This document shows positions 7,528 through 15,639 of a stretch of DNA of 64,000 nt, in pieces. The stretch's first letter is position 1. The number at the start of each line of letters is the position of its first letter. Source of the DNA: Elusimicrobium minutum (GTDB lineage Bacteria; Elusimicrobiota; Elusimicrobia; Elusimicrobiales; UBA9959); contig DYIF01000005.1 in the NCBI GenBank assembly GCA_020723765.1, forward strand, positions 64,713-128,712, read 5' to 3'. Both the position numbers and the translations under genes were made by a program. Under the pieces are notes generated by a model. That model worked only from the letters and a program-made list of their open reading frames with translations. It did no database searches and was not told where the DNA came from.

Positions 7528-8451
7528 ATGAGATTTGAGTTAATTTTTTTTGCGTTTTTATTTTTTCATCCAAACATTTACTCTCAGGAACTTACCGAGA
7601 TAACCTGCGACGATATAAAAGATACCCAGACCGTAAGCACCCCGCCTCCTACATTTGAAATAAAAAACTACGACATACCCGAAAATCTCTCGGGATCCGA
7701 ACTATTCGACTATATACACGACATAACGAAAGCGAAATATGTTTTAACATACTCGGAGGCTAAAAAGAAGATGTTTTACGACGTGGACAATACAGTATGT
7801 CCCAACGGAGAAAACGGTGTATGGGCTTTTTATTCAAACATATGCGTTAACGGAAAGTATGAGACCGGAGACAAATACATAGAATATACGGACATAAACT
7901 TAGACGGATACATAGATTCGAAAGGAATGAATACCGAACATATATGGCCTCAGTCTTTTTTTAACTCAAACTCACCCATGGTATCGGACTTAAATCATCT
8001 AAGGCCGACATTTACAACTCCGAATAACAAAAGGGCAAACCTTCCTTTTTATTATGTTTCAAACCCTACCTACGAGGTCAAATCGAGCGGCGCAAAATTA
8101 GGAAACGGATATTTCGAACCGCCGGATAGCGTAAAAGGAGATGTGGCAAGGGCCGTTTTTTATTTTGTAGCCAGATATTACGATAGAAGCGTAACGGTAT
8201 CCATGAACTACGACAATTTTTTCGTATCTAAGATAAAAACATATATGTTATGGAACCAAATGGACCCGCCCGACGAAAAAGAAAAAAGAAGAAACAATCT
8301 CGTATACAAATATCAAGGTAACAGAAATCCCTTCATAGACAACCCGTCTTTAATAGAAAAAATAGGAGAAGTTGTTTGGGCAAATAAGAAACCCAAAAAT
8401 ATCGAAGAAAGCCTTGAGCAACCTGCGGATACTACCTTAACGGAAAGATAA
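7528..8451 (+). CDS. Secreted endonuclease I (EndA/Vvn family, His-Me finger)
   Basis: Protein of 307 aa with a signal peptide (about residues 1-19) and the endonuclease I domain: EHIWPQSFF at 137-145 holds the catalytic histidine, DLNHLRP follows at 154-160, and N167/R169/N171 in PNNKRAN provide the metal-binding asparagine and conserved partners. The family cuts DNA and RNA nonspecifically outside the cytoplasm, for nutrient uptake or defence. Cysteines at 27, 91 and 106 could form a disulfide. The gene stands alone, is divergent from the RiPP-like operon and converges on tRNA-Gln. The start is supported by the signal peptide and a -10-like element 6 nt upstream. A functional link to the peptide operon is possible but unproven. 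Confidence 0.9.
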   Translation: MRFELIFFAFLFFHPNIYSQELTEITCDDIKDTQTVSTPPPTFEIKNYDIPENLSGSELFDYIHDITKAKYVLTYSEAKKKMFYDVDNTVCPNGENGVWAFYSNICVNGKYETGDKYIEYTDINLDGYIDSKGMNTEHIWPQSFFNSNSPMVSDLNHLRPTFTTPNNKRANLPFYYVSNPTYEVKSSGAKLGNGYFEPPDSVKGDVARAVFYFVARYYDRSVTVSMNYDNFFVSKIKTYMLWNQMDPPDEKEKRRNNLVYKYQGNRNPFIDNPSLIEKIGEVVWANKKPKNIEESLEQPADTTLTER

Positions 8452-8459
8452 AATAAAAC

Positions 8460-8530
8460 CTCCCGGGCATGGATTCGAACCATGAACAACGCCTCCAAAG
8501 GGCGCTGTGTTACCGTTACACCACCCGGGA
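8460..8530 (-). tRNA. tRNA-Gln (TTG anticodon)
   Basis: Minus-strand cloverleaf of 71 nt: acceptor TCCCGGG/CCCGGGA, D-stem GTGT/ACAC, anticodon stem GCGCC/GGCGT with loop CTTTGGA (anticodon TTG), and T-arm CATGG-TTCGAAT-CCATG. The discriminator is G and CCA is not encoded. It begins 32 nt after the spoVG stop, so it may be cotranscribed with spoVG. Confidence 0.95.
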
Positions 8531-8562
8531 ATAGTCAGGGTAAATGTTTTTTTCCCTAAACC

Positions 8563-8844
8563 CTATTTGTTTTCTTGAGAAGCGCCTTTTTCGCTGAGCG
8601 CTTTGTTATATGCGTCAAGAACCGCTTTTTCGAGTTTGCTTCTGAACTCGTTGGTTATAGGATGAGCTATATCTTTAAAACTTCCATCCTTTACTTTCCT
8701 CGACGGCATAGACACAACAAGGCCGCTTTTGCCGGTAACTATTTTAACGTTATGAACGACAAAAGTGTTGTCGAATGTTATGGTCGCAAACGCTTTAAGC
8801 TTTTCCTCCGGCCTTAGATGTATTCTGACTTCTGTTATTTCCAT
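8563..8844 (-). CDS. spoVG: SpoVG-family regulatory protein
   Basis: Protein of 93 aa, standard length. MEITEVRIHLR, KAFATITFDNTFVVHNVKIV and VSMPSRK are hallmark SpoVG segments. In Firmicutes and Borrelia, SpoVG binds nucleic acid and affects cell division, sporulation or virulence gene expression; it also occurs in many non-sporulating bacteria, and nothing here suggests sporulation. A good AGGAG site lies upstream, in an 84-bp gap after ispE. In many genomes spoVG lies next to ispE and purR or glmU; the ispE-spoVG order is kept here. tRNA-Gln follows. Confidence 0.95.
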   Translation of the reverse strand: MEITEVRIHLRPEEKLKAFATITFDNTFVVHNVKIVTGKSGLVVSMPSRKVKDGSFKDIAHPITNEFRSKLEKAVLDAYNKALSEKGASQENK

Positions 8845-8928
8845 ACTAATACACTCCTGTTAACCAGCAAACAATGCTGTAAATAAAGGCTTAAGAAACC
8901 CCTAATGTTTCCTAAAACCTTATATATA
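8845..8928 (-). promoter_or_regulatory. spoVG leader with two short inverted repeats
   Basis: Between the ispE stop and the spoVG ribosome site, the minus strand contains AGGAAAC-ATTAGGG-GTTTCTT (7 bp with one G:T) and then CAGCA-TTGTT-TGCTG (5 bp). The first could be a weak ispE terminator or leader structure, and the second lies about 11 nt before AGGAG. No strong promoter is evident. Confidence 0.35.
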
Positions 8929-9786
8929 TTATATAAATTTTGAAAGATAAACAAAATTATATTTCTTTTTCATTTCGAGATACGCTTTATTTATTTTATC
9001 GTAATCGTACGAAACGGCGAATACGCTGGAACCGGAGCCGCTCATAAGGACGGCTTTAAGGAATTGGCTCATATATTCTTTTACTTTTAAAACTTCGGGA
9101 TAGATTTTAAAGGTGGTTTCCTCAAGTCTATTGAAAAGAAACGAAGAAAAATCTATTTCTCCGCCCTTTTCCGTCAATTCCATGAAAACTCTAAGCTTAT
9201 CTTCCGCTATTTTATAACCGTATTTCATGCTTTGATAAATCTCTTTGGTGGAAACATTTATGCCGGGAAAAACCAAAAGAATATGAGGCATAACGGCTTT
9301 TGAGTTTAGAGGAGAGACGATTTCTCCCCTTCCTTCGCATAAAGCAAAAGATACGTTTTTTAAAAAAAACGGGACATCGCTACCCAAAGATTTTCCTATT
9401 TCAAATATTTCTTTCTCTTTTTTTATATTAAAAAGCTCCGACATACCGAGAAGAGCCGTAGCGCAATCCGATGAACCTCCCCCAAGCCCCGCGCCAAGAG
9501 GAATGTTTTTTTCAAGAATTATATCCACGCCTTGTTTTATACCGAAAGTATTTTTAAAAAGTTTTACAGCTTTATATACCAGATTTGACTCCGTCGGAAT
9601 ATCGTAAGCGTTAACGTTATTTTTAACGGTAATTTTTATCTCTTCGTCGCTTCTTTTATTAAAAACAAGATTATCGTAAAGGCCTATTTTTGCGAAAACG
9701 CTTTTTATGTTATGATAGCCGTCCTCTCTTTTGTTTAAAACCTCAAGATATAGATTTAGTTTGGCGTAAGCTTTTTTACTTACCAT
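8929..9786 (-). CDS. ispE: 4-diphosphocytidyl-2-C-methyl-D-erythritol kinase
   Basis: GHMP-family kinase of 285 aa, the fourth step of the MEP isoprenoid pathway: it phosphorylates CDP-methylerythritol using ATP. AKLNLYLEVLNKREDGYHNI at the N-terminus and the ATP-binding loop PLGAGLGGGSSD near residue 94 are diagnostic. MSGSGSSVFAV near the C-terminus is the third GHMP motif. It overlaps the upstream TPR gene by 11 nt, so the two are translationally coupled. It is the last gene of the long glmM-to-ispE run before the spoVG leader. No other MEP genes are in the window. Confidence 0.96.
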   Translation of the reverse strand: MVSKKAYAKLNLYLEVLNKREDGYHNIKSVFAKIGLYDNLVFNKRSDEEIKITVKNNVNAYDIPTESNLVYKAVKLFKNTFGIKQGVDIILEKNIPLGAGLGGGSSDCATALLGMSELFNIKKEKEIFEIGKSLGSDVPFFLKNVSFALCEGRGEIVSPLNSKAVMPHILLVFPGINVSTKEIYQSMKYGYKIAEDKLRVFMELTEKGGEIDFSSFLFNRLEETTFKIYPEVLKVKEYMSQFLKAVLMSGSGSSVFAVSYDYDKINKAYLEMKKKYNFVYLSKFI

Positions 9787-11959
9787 ACTCTATCTTAATC
9801 TCCTCGGATTTAAGTCTTATTAAAGCTTTTGGGAATTCAAACTCCGCGGAATAAGGCATATAATAATTTAAAAAATCGGAGTAATCCTGTTTGGTAGGCC
9901 TAAAATCGGAAAATCTTATTTTCATATTTATATCGGATTCGTAATCTATTAAATCTAACGCAAACGGATTTTTATCCATACATAGCTTTACCTTATCCCC
10001 TTTCTTAAAAATATCCGAATAATAAAAACATCCGTTTTCATACTTAACGGATTTTATTTCTTTTTTAAAATCCCAGTAATAAAGCGCCTGAGAGTACCAC
10101 CTGAAAATAAAAGACATCAAAACGGAATATCTTTCAATATCCGAAGCCGATATTCTTTCGTCTCCGATTTCGGAGTTAAAATTATATTTGTTTTTATTCA
10201 TTTCTATTTCAAGAATAGGGGTAAATAAAGGGCCCAATACTTTAAAAGAAATATATTTTTCCTTCGGAATAGATATTAAAAATCCGTTAAAAGTAAATTT
10301 GATATTTTTCTTTTTTAAAAATTTCCTGTATTCCGCGTTAAATTCCAGATTGAAATTGGAGTTGTTTTTAAACTCAGGGCAATTTAAAACCGAATCCGAA
10401 AATAAGTAATAAGGTTCCAATTTATCCAGAAAAGAAAAAACCTTCGAATTTATCTGTTCCGAGTTTTTGGCCCCGTTAATGACGGATATTTTATAGTTTT
10501 GATAAGCATCCTGGTATCTTGAAAGCTTTAAAAGTATATCGGCGTAATGCTCGTATATCAGAGGATCGTTTTCCCTATTATATTTGGATATTAAGGATAT
10601 GGATTTTTCCATATAAGAAAGAGCCTTCTCATAATCTCCTTTTTTATAATAACCCCAGGCTAAAGAATCCAGATAAGCCGAGTTTTCTTTATCCAAGGAG
10701 ACCGCTTTTTCCACCATTTCTATCGCCTCGTCCAGTTTTATTCCTCTGTCTATCAACGAATAACCCAAATAGTTTAAAACGGAATGGTCGTTCGGATTTT
10801 TGACCAGAAGCTCTCTAAAGTTTTTTTCAAAACAATCTATTTCGTTTAACCTTTCGCAAACCACCGCCAAATTATATTTAGCCTCGTAATTGTTGGGATT
10901 GGTCGAAACGACGAGTTCAAACAATTTTTTTATCTCTTTATCGTTTTCTTTTTTCCCTTCGTCCATTAAACCCAAAGCTAAATAATAGGCTATCTCGTTA
11001 TTGTCCGGCCACTTTTTGTTTGCGTTTCTTAAGATTTCTACGGCTGATTTCAAATCCCCCATCATTATGTCGAAATAACTCATTTTCAAAACCGCATCGA
11101 CATCTTCGTCCCATCCTTTTATTCGCAAAAGATATTTTTTGGCCGAAGCGTAATCTTTTCTTTCCTCGGCCAGCAAAGAAAGCCACCATAAGGCCTTCGA
11201 ATTTAAAGGATTTATCTCAAGCGTCTTTGAAAAATAATTTTCGGCTAACTGATATTTTTTTTGCGAGAGATATATCTCGGCTATTCTGTTTGCGACCTCC
11301 GCGGTCGGCTCGACCGAAAAAAGCCTTTCATACCATTTTATCGCGTTATCCCACTCCCCCTTTTCGTCGTAATATGTGGCCATAAAATAATAAGGTTTTA
11401 GATTATACTGATCCGCCTTTATGGCAAGCTCCATATATTCTTTGGTCTTTTTTTCGTCTTTTTTCATTGAGTATAAAACCCCGATGTTATAATAAGCGTC
11501 CGCCTTAAAAGAAGGATCTATCTCTATTATCTTTTTAAAATATTTTTCGGACTCGAATATGTTATCGCTTGAAAGAACGGCAAGTTGATAATAAGCGTCT
11601 ATGTTTTCGGGGTCCAACTCTACGGCTTTTTTATACGCTTTATAAGCCTCTTCCCTTTTCCCCTCTCCGGCTAAAGAATTGCCGTATATTATCCAGTTAT
11701 CGGCCGTAGTGGAATCCACCTCGACAATCTTGGAAGCTATATCTCCGCTGCGATTATTCATACCCGCCCTTACCGATATCATATATAAATATTTATAAAG
11801 ATAAGGATCTTTATCTATTTTTGTTATATTATCTACTATGTCGAAACTTTTTTTATAATCTCCTATCTTTTCGTAATACAAAGCATCTACGAAATCCGAA
11901 TATTTGGAAGCGTCTAAAAGGCAGGGGATAAAAAACACAAACCAAATAAATTTTCTCAT
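9776..11959 (-). CDS. Exported TPR protein with a C-terminal LolB/DUF4292-like region
   Basis: Protein of 727 aa with a signal peptide (about residues 1-18). Residues ~20-490 are at least ten TPR units, such as AYKAYKKAVELDPENIDAYY and KALWWLSLLAEERKDYASAKKYL. Such arrays mediate protein-protein contacts. Residues ~520-727 are not TPR: they read as alternating strands (KFTFNGFLISIP, FKVLGPLFTPILEIEM) ending FPKALIRLKSEEIKIEYG, which reminds me of the LolB/DUF4292 lipoprotein-carrier fold; that is inference. It overlaps rimI by 4 nt and ispE by 11 nt. An envelope assembly or lipoprotein-sorting role is possible, but the function is unknown. Confidence 0.75.
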   Translation of the reverse strand: MRKFIWFVFFIPCLLDASKYSDFVDALYYEKIGDYKKSFDIVDNITKIDKDPYLYKYLYMISVRAGMNNRSGDIASKIVEVDSTTADNWIIYGNSLAGEGKREEAYKAYKKAVELDPENIDAYYQLAVLSSDNIFESEKYFKKIIEIDPSFKADAYYNIGVLYSMKKDEKKTKEYMELAIKADQYNLKPYYFMATYYDEKGEWDNAIKWYERLFSVEPTAEVANRIAEIYLSQKKYQLAENYFSKTLEINPLNSKALWWLSLLAEERKDYASAKKYLLRIKGWDEDVDAVLKMSYFDIMMGDLKSAVEILRNANKKWPDNNEIAYYLALGLMDEGKKENDKEIKKLFELVVSTNPNNYEAKYNLAVVCERLNEIDCFEKNFRELLVKNPNDHSVLNYLGYSLIDRGIKLDEAIEMVEKAVSLDKENSAYLDSLAWGYYKKGDYEKALSYMEKSISLISKYNRENDPLIYEHYADILLKLSRYQDAYQNYKISVINGAKNSEQINSKVFSFLDKLEPYYLFSDSVLNCPEFKNNSNFNLEFNAEYRKFLKKKNIKFTFNGFLISIPKEKYISFKVLGPLFTPILEIEMNKNKYNFNSEIGDERISASDIERYSVLMSFIFRWYSQALYYWDFKKEIKSVKYENGCFYYSDIFKKGDKVKLCMDKNPFALDLIDYESDINMKIRFSDFRPTKQDYSDFLNYYMPYSAEFEFPKALIRLKSEEIKIEYGK

Positions 11960-12387
11960 ACAATCTCCTTTCTCATTAAAAGAGCGTCATACTTTAAATC
12001 ATAGTATTTTTTTCTCAAGTTATAAACCTCAAAACCGAATTTTTTATAAAGAGAAATGGCAGGTTCGTTTTTTTCGTTTACCTCAAGCAATATCCTTTTT
12101 ACGCCGTTATTTTTGGCATATGACAGAGCATACTCCATCAGCTTAAAACCTATCCCATGGCCGATATTCGATTTTGAAACCACCAGAGTATTTATTTCCA
12201 TCTCTTCTTTAAAATCCCATATGTTTATAAACCCTTTTACCCCTCCGTCGTCGTAAACGAAAATTTTAGAATAATCCTTTTCAAATTCCTTTAAAAAACC
12301 GACCTCTCCCCATTTTGGATAATCGGGCCATTGGTTTTCTATATCCGTTATTTTTTTTATGTCTTCTTTTTTAGCCGTTCTTATCAT
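11956..12387 (-). CDS. rimI: GNAT N-acetyltransferase, RimI-like
   Basis: Protein of 143 aa with the GNAT fold: acetyl-CoA-binding motif A lies in VSKSNIGHGIGFKLMEYAL, followed by LLEVNEKNEPAISLYKKFGFE, the block typical of RimI (acetylation of the N-terminus of ribosomal protein S18). The tsaE-tsaB-rimI order is very common in bacteria and supports the call. It overlaps tsaB upstream and the TPR gene downstream by 4 nt each. The true protein substrate here is not known. Confidence 0.85.
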   Translation of the reverse strand: MIRTAKKEDIKKITDIENQWPDYPKWGEVGFLKEFEKDYSKIFVYDDGGVKGFINIWDFKEEMEINTLVVSKSNIGHGIGFKLMEYALSYAKNNGVKRILLEVNEKNEPAISLYKKFGFEVYNLRKKYYDLKYDALLMRKEIV

Positions 12388-13037
12388 AACTCAAACTTAG
12401 CCGGCTTTAAATAAAAAGGCGATATGTCTTTTTTGTCAAAATAATTTGCGGCTTTTATTATGTTTTCGCAAATTACTTTAGATAAGCTCAAATCCGCTTT
12501 TTTATACTCCGAAAATAAATCGTAAACGCTCGGGTTATCTTCATTGTCGGTTATTAAAAGGCCGTCGAAACCTTTCATTTTTTTAAAAAGGTTCTCTTTG
12601 GAAATCCATACCGGAGTTTCTTTTAAAAAAATCTTTTCTTTTTTTATCTCGTAATCCGCTAAGTAATACTCGTCCTTAAAAGCGTTAAGCACCGCTCTTA
12701 TTCTTCTGTCTCTTTTATCTTTTTCAAAAACATTATATGTCAAAAGCTCAAAAACATCCACTCCACTTACCTCGCAACCGGACAAAGCGGTATAGACCGA
12801 AGCGAAAGCGTAAGCAGAACGTATTCCGGTAAACCTTCCCGGACCTCTTACAAGACATATCTTCGATATATCTTTAAAATCGCATTTAAAAATTTTAACC
12901 ATTTTTTTTATCCTCTCAAACATTACCTCTTCGAAGTTGGTTATTTTTTGAGAATAATTCAGATATTTTTCTCCGTTTGTCAAAGAAATCTTCAAAAAAG
13001 AAGAATAAGAAGAAACTCCCAATGTTATTTTATTCAT
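12384..13037 (-). CDS. tsaB: tRNA threonylcarbamoyladenosine biosynthesis protein TsaB
   Basis: Protein of 217 aa from the ASKHA superfamily. It is the non-catalytic partner of TsaD in making t6A37 on ANN-decoding tRNAs. RGPGRFTGIRSAYAFA is the conserved TsaB segment, and the N-terminal ITLGVSSYSSFLKISL corresponds to the first ASKHA phosphate strand. It sits between tsaE and rimI with short overlaps, which is the classical arrangement. tsaD and tsaC are not in the window. Confidence 0.93.
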   Translation of the reverse strand: MNKITLGVSSYSSFLKISLTNGEKYLNYSQKITNFEEVMFERIKKMVKIFKCDFKDISKICLVRGPGRFTGIRSAYAFASVYTALSGCEVSGVDVFELLTYNVFEKDKRDRRIRAVLNAFKDEYYLADYEIKKEKIFLKETPVWISKENLFKKMKGFDGLLITDNEDNPSVYDLFSEYKKADLSLSKVICENIIKAANYFDKKDISPFYLKPAKFEL

Positions 13038-13464
13038 ATTTTTTTATTTTTATCTCCCTTTCATCGTTTTTAATCATTTTAATCTCTACGGAATAAGGTT
13101 TGAACATAAAATACTTTTCAATATCGTAAGGCCACTCTATGGCGACGATATTGTTTTCGTTCACATATTCTATTAGTTCTTCAAAATCGAATTTCCCGTT
13201 TATTCTGTAGAAATCGAAATGTATTAAATTCAATCTTTCGGCTTTATAAACGGACATCAAAGAAAAACTCGAACTTATAACCCTTTTGTCCGAGCCGAGT
13301 CCCTTTAAAACCCCGTTTAAAAAAGTGGTTTTGCCAGCTCCTATCTCTCCGCTTAAAAGAATCATATCAGCGGGTTTAAGAGTTAAAGAAAAATCGAAAG
13401 CCTGTTTTTTAGTTTCTTCGGGACTTTTAGTTTTTAAAATGTTCAAAATTTTTAATCTTCCCAT
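13030..13464 (-). CDS. tsaE: tRNA threonylcarbamoyladenosine biosynthesis ATPase TsaE
   Basis: P-loop ATPase of 144 aa that cycles the TsaBD complex in t6A synthesis. Walker A is GEIGAGKTTF near residue 40, and HFDFYRI and VAIEWP are conserved TsaE blocks. The chosen start overlaps the thiL 3' end by 38 nt. This is longer than other overlaps here, but a later start would remove the conserved SPEETKKQA segment. The C-terminus overlaps tsaB by 8 nt. Confidence 0.94.
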   Translation of the reverse strand: MGRLKILNILKTKSPEETKKQAFDFSLTLKPADMILLSGEIGAGKTTFLNGVLKGLGSDKRVISSSFSLMSVYKAERLNLIHFDFYRINGKFDFEELIEYVNENNIVAIEWPYDIEKYFMFKPYSVEIKMIKNDEREIKIKKYE

Positions 13465-14398
13465 GGTAATTTAAAACCTCTACTCCGACGCCATTGTCGC
13501 AAAAACCCAAGATATTCAAATCTTTTATTTTTTTAGAAAGAGAGTTAAATTTTTCTTCAGGTATTGTAAAGATAAGATTGTAATCTTCTCCTCCGAAAAG
13601 AGCGTATTTACGCGCATCTTTTTTTTCCTTTTCGGCCCATTTAATTAAAACCGGGTGAGCGGATTTTAACAGTTTATCGTAGTAAATTTTAACCTTAATA
13701 TTATTTAAGCCGGCCAGTATCTCCGCGCTTTTATATAAACCGTCCGAGTTATCTATCATCGCCGAAGCGTAATTTGAAATTTCCGCGGCCTCTAAAGAGT
13801 ATATTCTGGGCTTTACAAATAAAGAAACAAGTTTTTTTTCAATCTCGCTCAAGGACTCTCTTTTCCTATTAACCATAATATCAACGGCGGCTGCGGAAAA
13901 TCCCATTTTGCCGACGGAACACAATAAATGACCGGGGGTTGCTCCCGATCTTTTTATTAATTTGTTTTTTTTAACTTCCCCAACCAATGTCATAGAAAAA
14001 AATATATCTTTGCTTTTTGTGAGATTTCCGCCTATGTTAATAATCGAAAAAAAATCAAGCTCTTTTTTAAGCCCGTTTAAAAATTCGCTAACCCATATAT
14101 CGTTTACTTTATCGAAATTTATGCCTCCGCTTACAAGACAATAAAGAGGCTTAGCGTCCCCCATAGAATAAATATCGCTTACGTTCATCCTGACAAGTTT
14201 CGACGCTATTTCTTTAGGCTTTAAAAAAGAAAGGATAAAATGAGTATTTTCTACTATCTCATCCACGGTAAAAAGAAAATATTTTTTTTTATCTTTAAAA
14301 TCTATTACCGCGGTATCGTCCCCGGGCCCCAATACGATACTCTTATCTTTTTTTGAAAAAAGCTTTATTATTTTATCTATAAGTTTAGATTCTTTCAT
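13427..14398 (-). CDS. thiL: Thiamine-monophosphate kinase
   Basis: Protein of 323 aa from the PurM/ThiL ATP-binding superfamily, converting thiamine phosphate to the active diphosphate cofactor. LGPGDDTAVID near residue 23 is the metal-binding acidic motif. VRMNVSDIYSMGDAKPLY, MIDNSDGLYKSAEIL and FGGEDYNLIFT are the remaining conserved blocks. No TPP riboswitch can fit, since the gene follows nnrD by only 1 nt. No other thiamine synthesis genes are in the window; the enzyme may serve salvage or a pathway encoded elsewhere. Confidence 0.95.
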   Translation of the reverse strand: MKESKLIDKIIKLFSKKDKSIVLGPGDDTAVIDFKDKKKYFLFTVDEIVENTHFILSFLKPKEIASKLVRMNVSDIYSMGDAKPLYCLVSGGINFDKVNDIWVSEFLNGLKKELDFFSIINIGGNLTKSKDIFFSMTLVGEVKKNKLIKRSGATPGHLLCSVGKMGFSAAAVDIMVNRKRESLSEIEKKLVSLFVKPRIYSLEAAEISNYASAMIDNSDGLYKSAEILAGLNNIKVKIYYDKLLKSAHPVLIKWAEKEKKDARKYALFGGEDYNLIFTIPEEKFNSLSKKIKDLNILGFCDNGVGVEVLNYHGKIKNFEHFKN

Positions 14399-14399
14399 C

Positions 14400-15272
14400 T
14401 CATCCTTTTATTTTTTTAAAAGCCTTCCCTAAACTTTCAAGTATATCTATTGCGGTAACCGAATATTCAGAGCCTTCGGATAGCGCTATCTCGCCCGCTA
14501 ATGAATGAATATAAACTCCGCAAATGGAAGCTTTGAGAGCCGTGGTTTTATCAAAACCCTCTTGTTTTCCCATCTGAGCCCATATGCCGGCTATAATTCC
14601 GCAAAGAACATCCCCGGATCCCGCTTTTGAAAGAGCGGAGTTGGGTTTATCCAAAACAAATGTCTCTTTCCCGTCGGTTATTATCGTCTTATAGTCTTTT
14701 AAAACCACGACTCCCCCCGTCTTTTCGGCCATACAAACGGCCGCCTTCTCACCTTTGAAACCGCAAAACCTTTCGGCTTCGCCGGTATGAGGAGTCAGTA
14801 TTGAGGGAATTTTTTTCATAAAAGAAATATCCTTCGTTTTGCCTAAAGCGTTTATGCCGTCCGCATCTATCACCGAAGGCAAAGATAACTTTCTTATTAT
14901 TTTTACCGCCGTTTTAACTGCCTCTTTATCGTCTCCCAAACCGGGTCCCAATAAAAGCAGGTCAAACTTCTTTTTCTTTGAAATTTCTTCGATTTTATCA
15001 AAAACGCTATCGTCCATATAATCGGTTTTTTTATCGGAAGAATAAACTATGGCTTCGGGAACCATTTGAGAAACAATCGGTTTTAATTTATCGGTTACAA
15101 CCGATACCGCAAGCCCCGCTCCCGCTTTTAAAGAAGATTTTAAGCAAAGAAAACAAGCTCCCGCCATAGGATAAGAGCCGGCTATTACCAGAATTTTTCC
15201 AAAGTCGTATTTATTGGATTTATCGTCTCTTTTAGGAAGTAACTTTTTCGCATATTCTTTTGTTATATTCAT
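14400..15272 (-). CDS. nnrD: ADP-dependent NAD(P)HX dehydratase
   Basis: Ribokinase-like enzyme that repairs hydrated NAD(P)H using ADP. The track start at 15305 is a GTG inside acpS; the ATG at 15272, 7 nt after the acpS stop, is preferred and gives 290 aa. KILVIAGSYPMAGA, LLLGPGLGDDKE, LTPHTGEAERF and SKAGSGDVLCGIIAG are the family motifs, the last including the catalytic aspartate. The usual fused N-terminal epimerase domain (NnrE) is absent, so the epimerase may be encoded elsewhere or missing. Confidence 0.9.
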   Translation of the reverse strand: MNITKEYAKKLLPKRDDKSNKYDFGKILVIAGSYPMAGACFLCLKSSLKAGAGLAVSVVTDKLKPIVSQMVPEAIVYSSDKKTDYMDDSVFDKIEEISKKKKFDLLLLGPGLGDDKEAVKTAVKIIRKLSLPSVIDADGINALGKTKDISFMKKIPSILTPHTGEAERFCGFKGEKAAVCMAEKTGGVVVLKDYKTIITDGKETFVLDKPNSALSKAGSGDVLCGIIAGIWAQMGKQEGFDKTTALKASICGVYIHSLAGEIALSEGSEYSVTAIDILESLGKAFKKIKG

Positions 15273-15279
15273 ATCGGTT

Positions 15280-15639
15280 TCAATCTTCCCAAACAAATAC
15301 CGCACAGGCGTAAGAAGCCGTATGAGAGACGCTCAGTTTTCCTTTTATTTTTAAACCTTTTACGAAAACAAAAGGCATACCGTTTTCTTTGTTTACTATT
15401 TTAATATCTTTAAGAGAAATTTTGTTTATCAAATGGAATATTTTTTTATTATCCGAAGATTTTAAAGCTTTTATAAAAGCCTCTTTGGCTGCGAACTTCC
15501 CCGAGTATCTTTCATCTTTGTTTTTAAATCTTTCGCAGTAATCTATTTCTTCTTTTGAAAAAACCTTATTTACAAACTTCTGGTTTTTTATTAATTTTTT
15601 TATTCTTTTTACTTCGACGATATCAATGCCTATATTCAT
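15280..15639 (-). CDS. acpS: Holo-[acyl-carrier-protein] synthase
   Basis: Protein of 119 aa, normal length. It transfers 4'-phosphopantetheine from CoA to acyl carrier protein, activating fatty acid synthesis. GIDIVEVKRI at the N-terminus holds the Mg-binding aspartate, and FAAKEAFIKAL holds the second acidic residue and lysine. KLSVSHTASYACA is the third conserved block. It overlaps glmS by 4 nt. The acpS-nnrD pairing is common in bacteria. Confidence 0.95.
   Translation of the reverse strand: MNIGIDIVEVKRIKKLIKNQKFVNKVFSKEEIDYCERFKNKDERYSGKFAAKEAFIKALKSSDNKKIFHLINKISLKDIKIVNKENGMPFVFVKGLKIKGKLSVSHTASYACAVFVWED

Noticed and set aside
13427-14400. TPP riboswitch before thiL
   Set aside because: thiL follows nnrD by 1 nt and the preceding sequence is coding.
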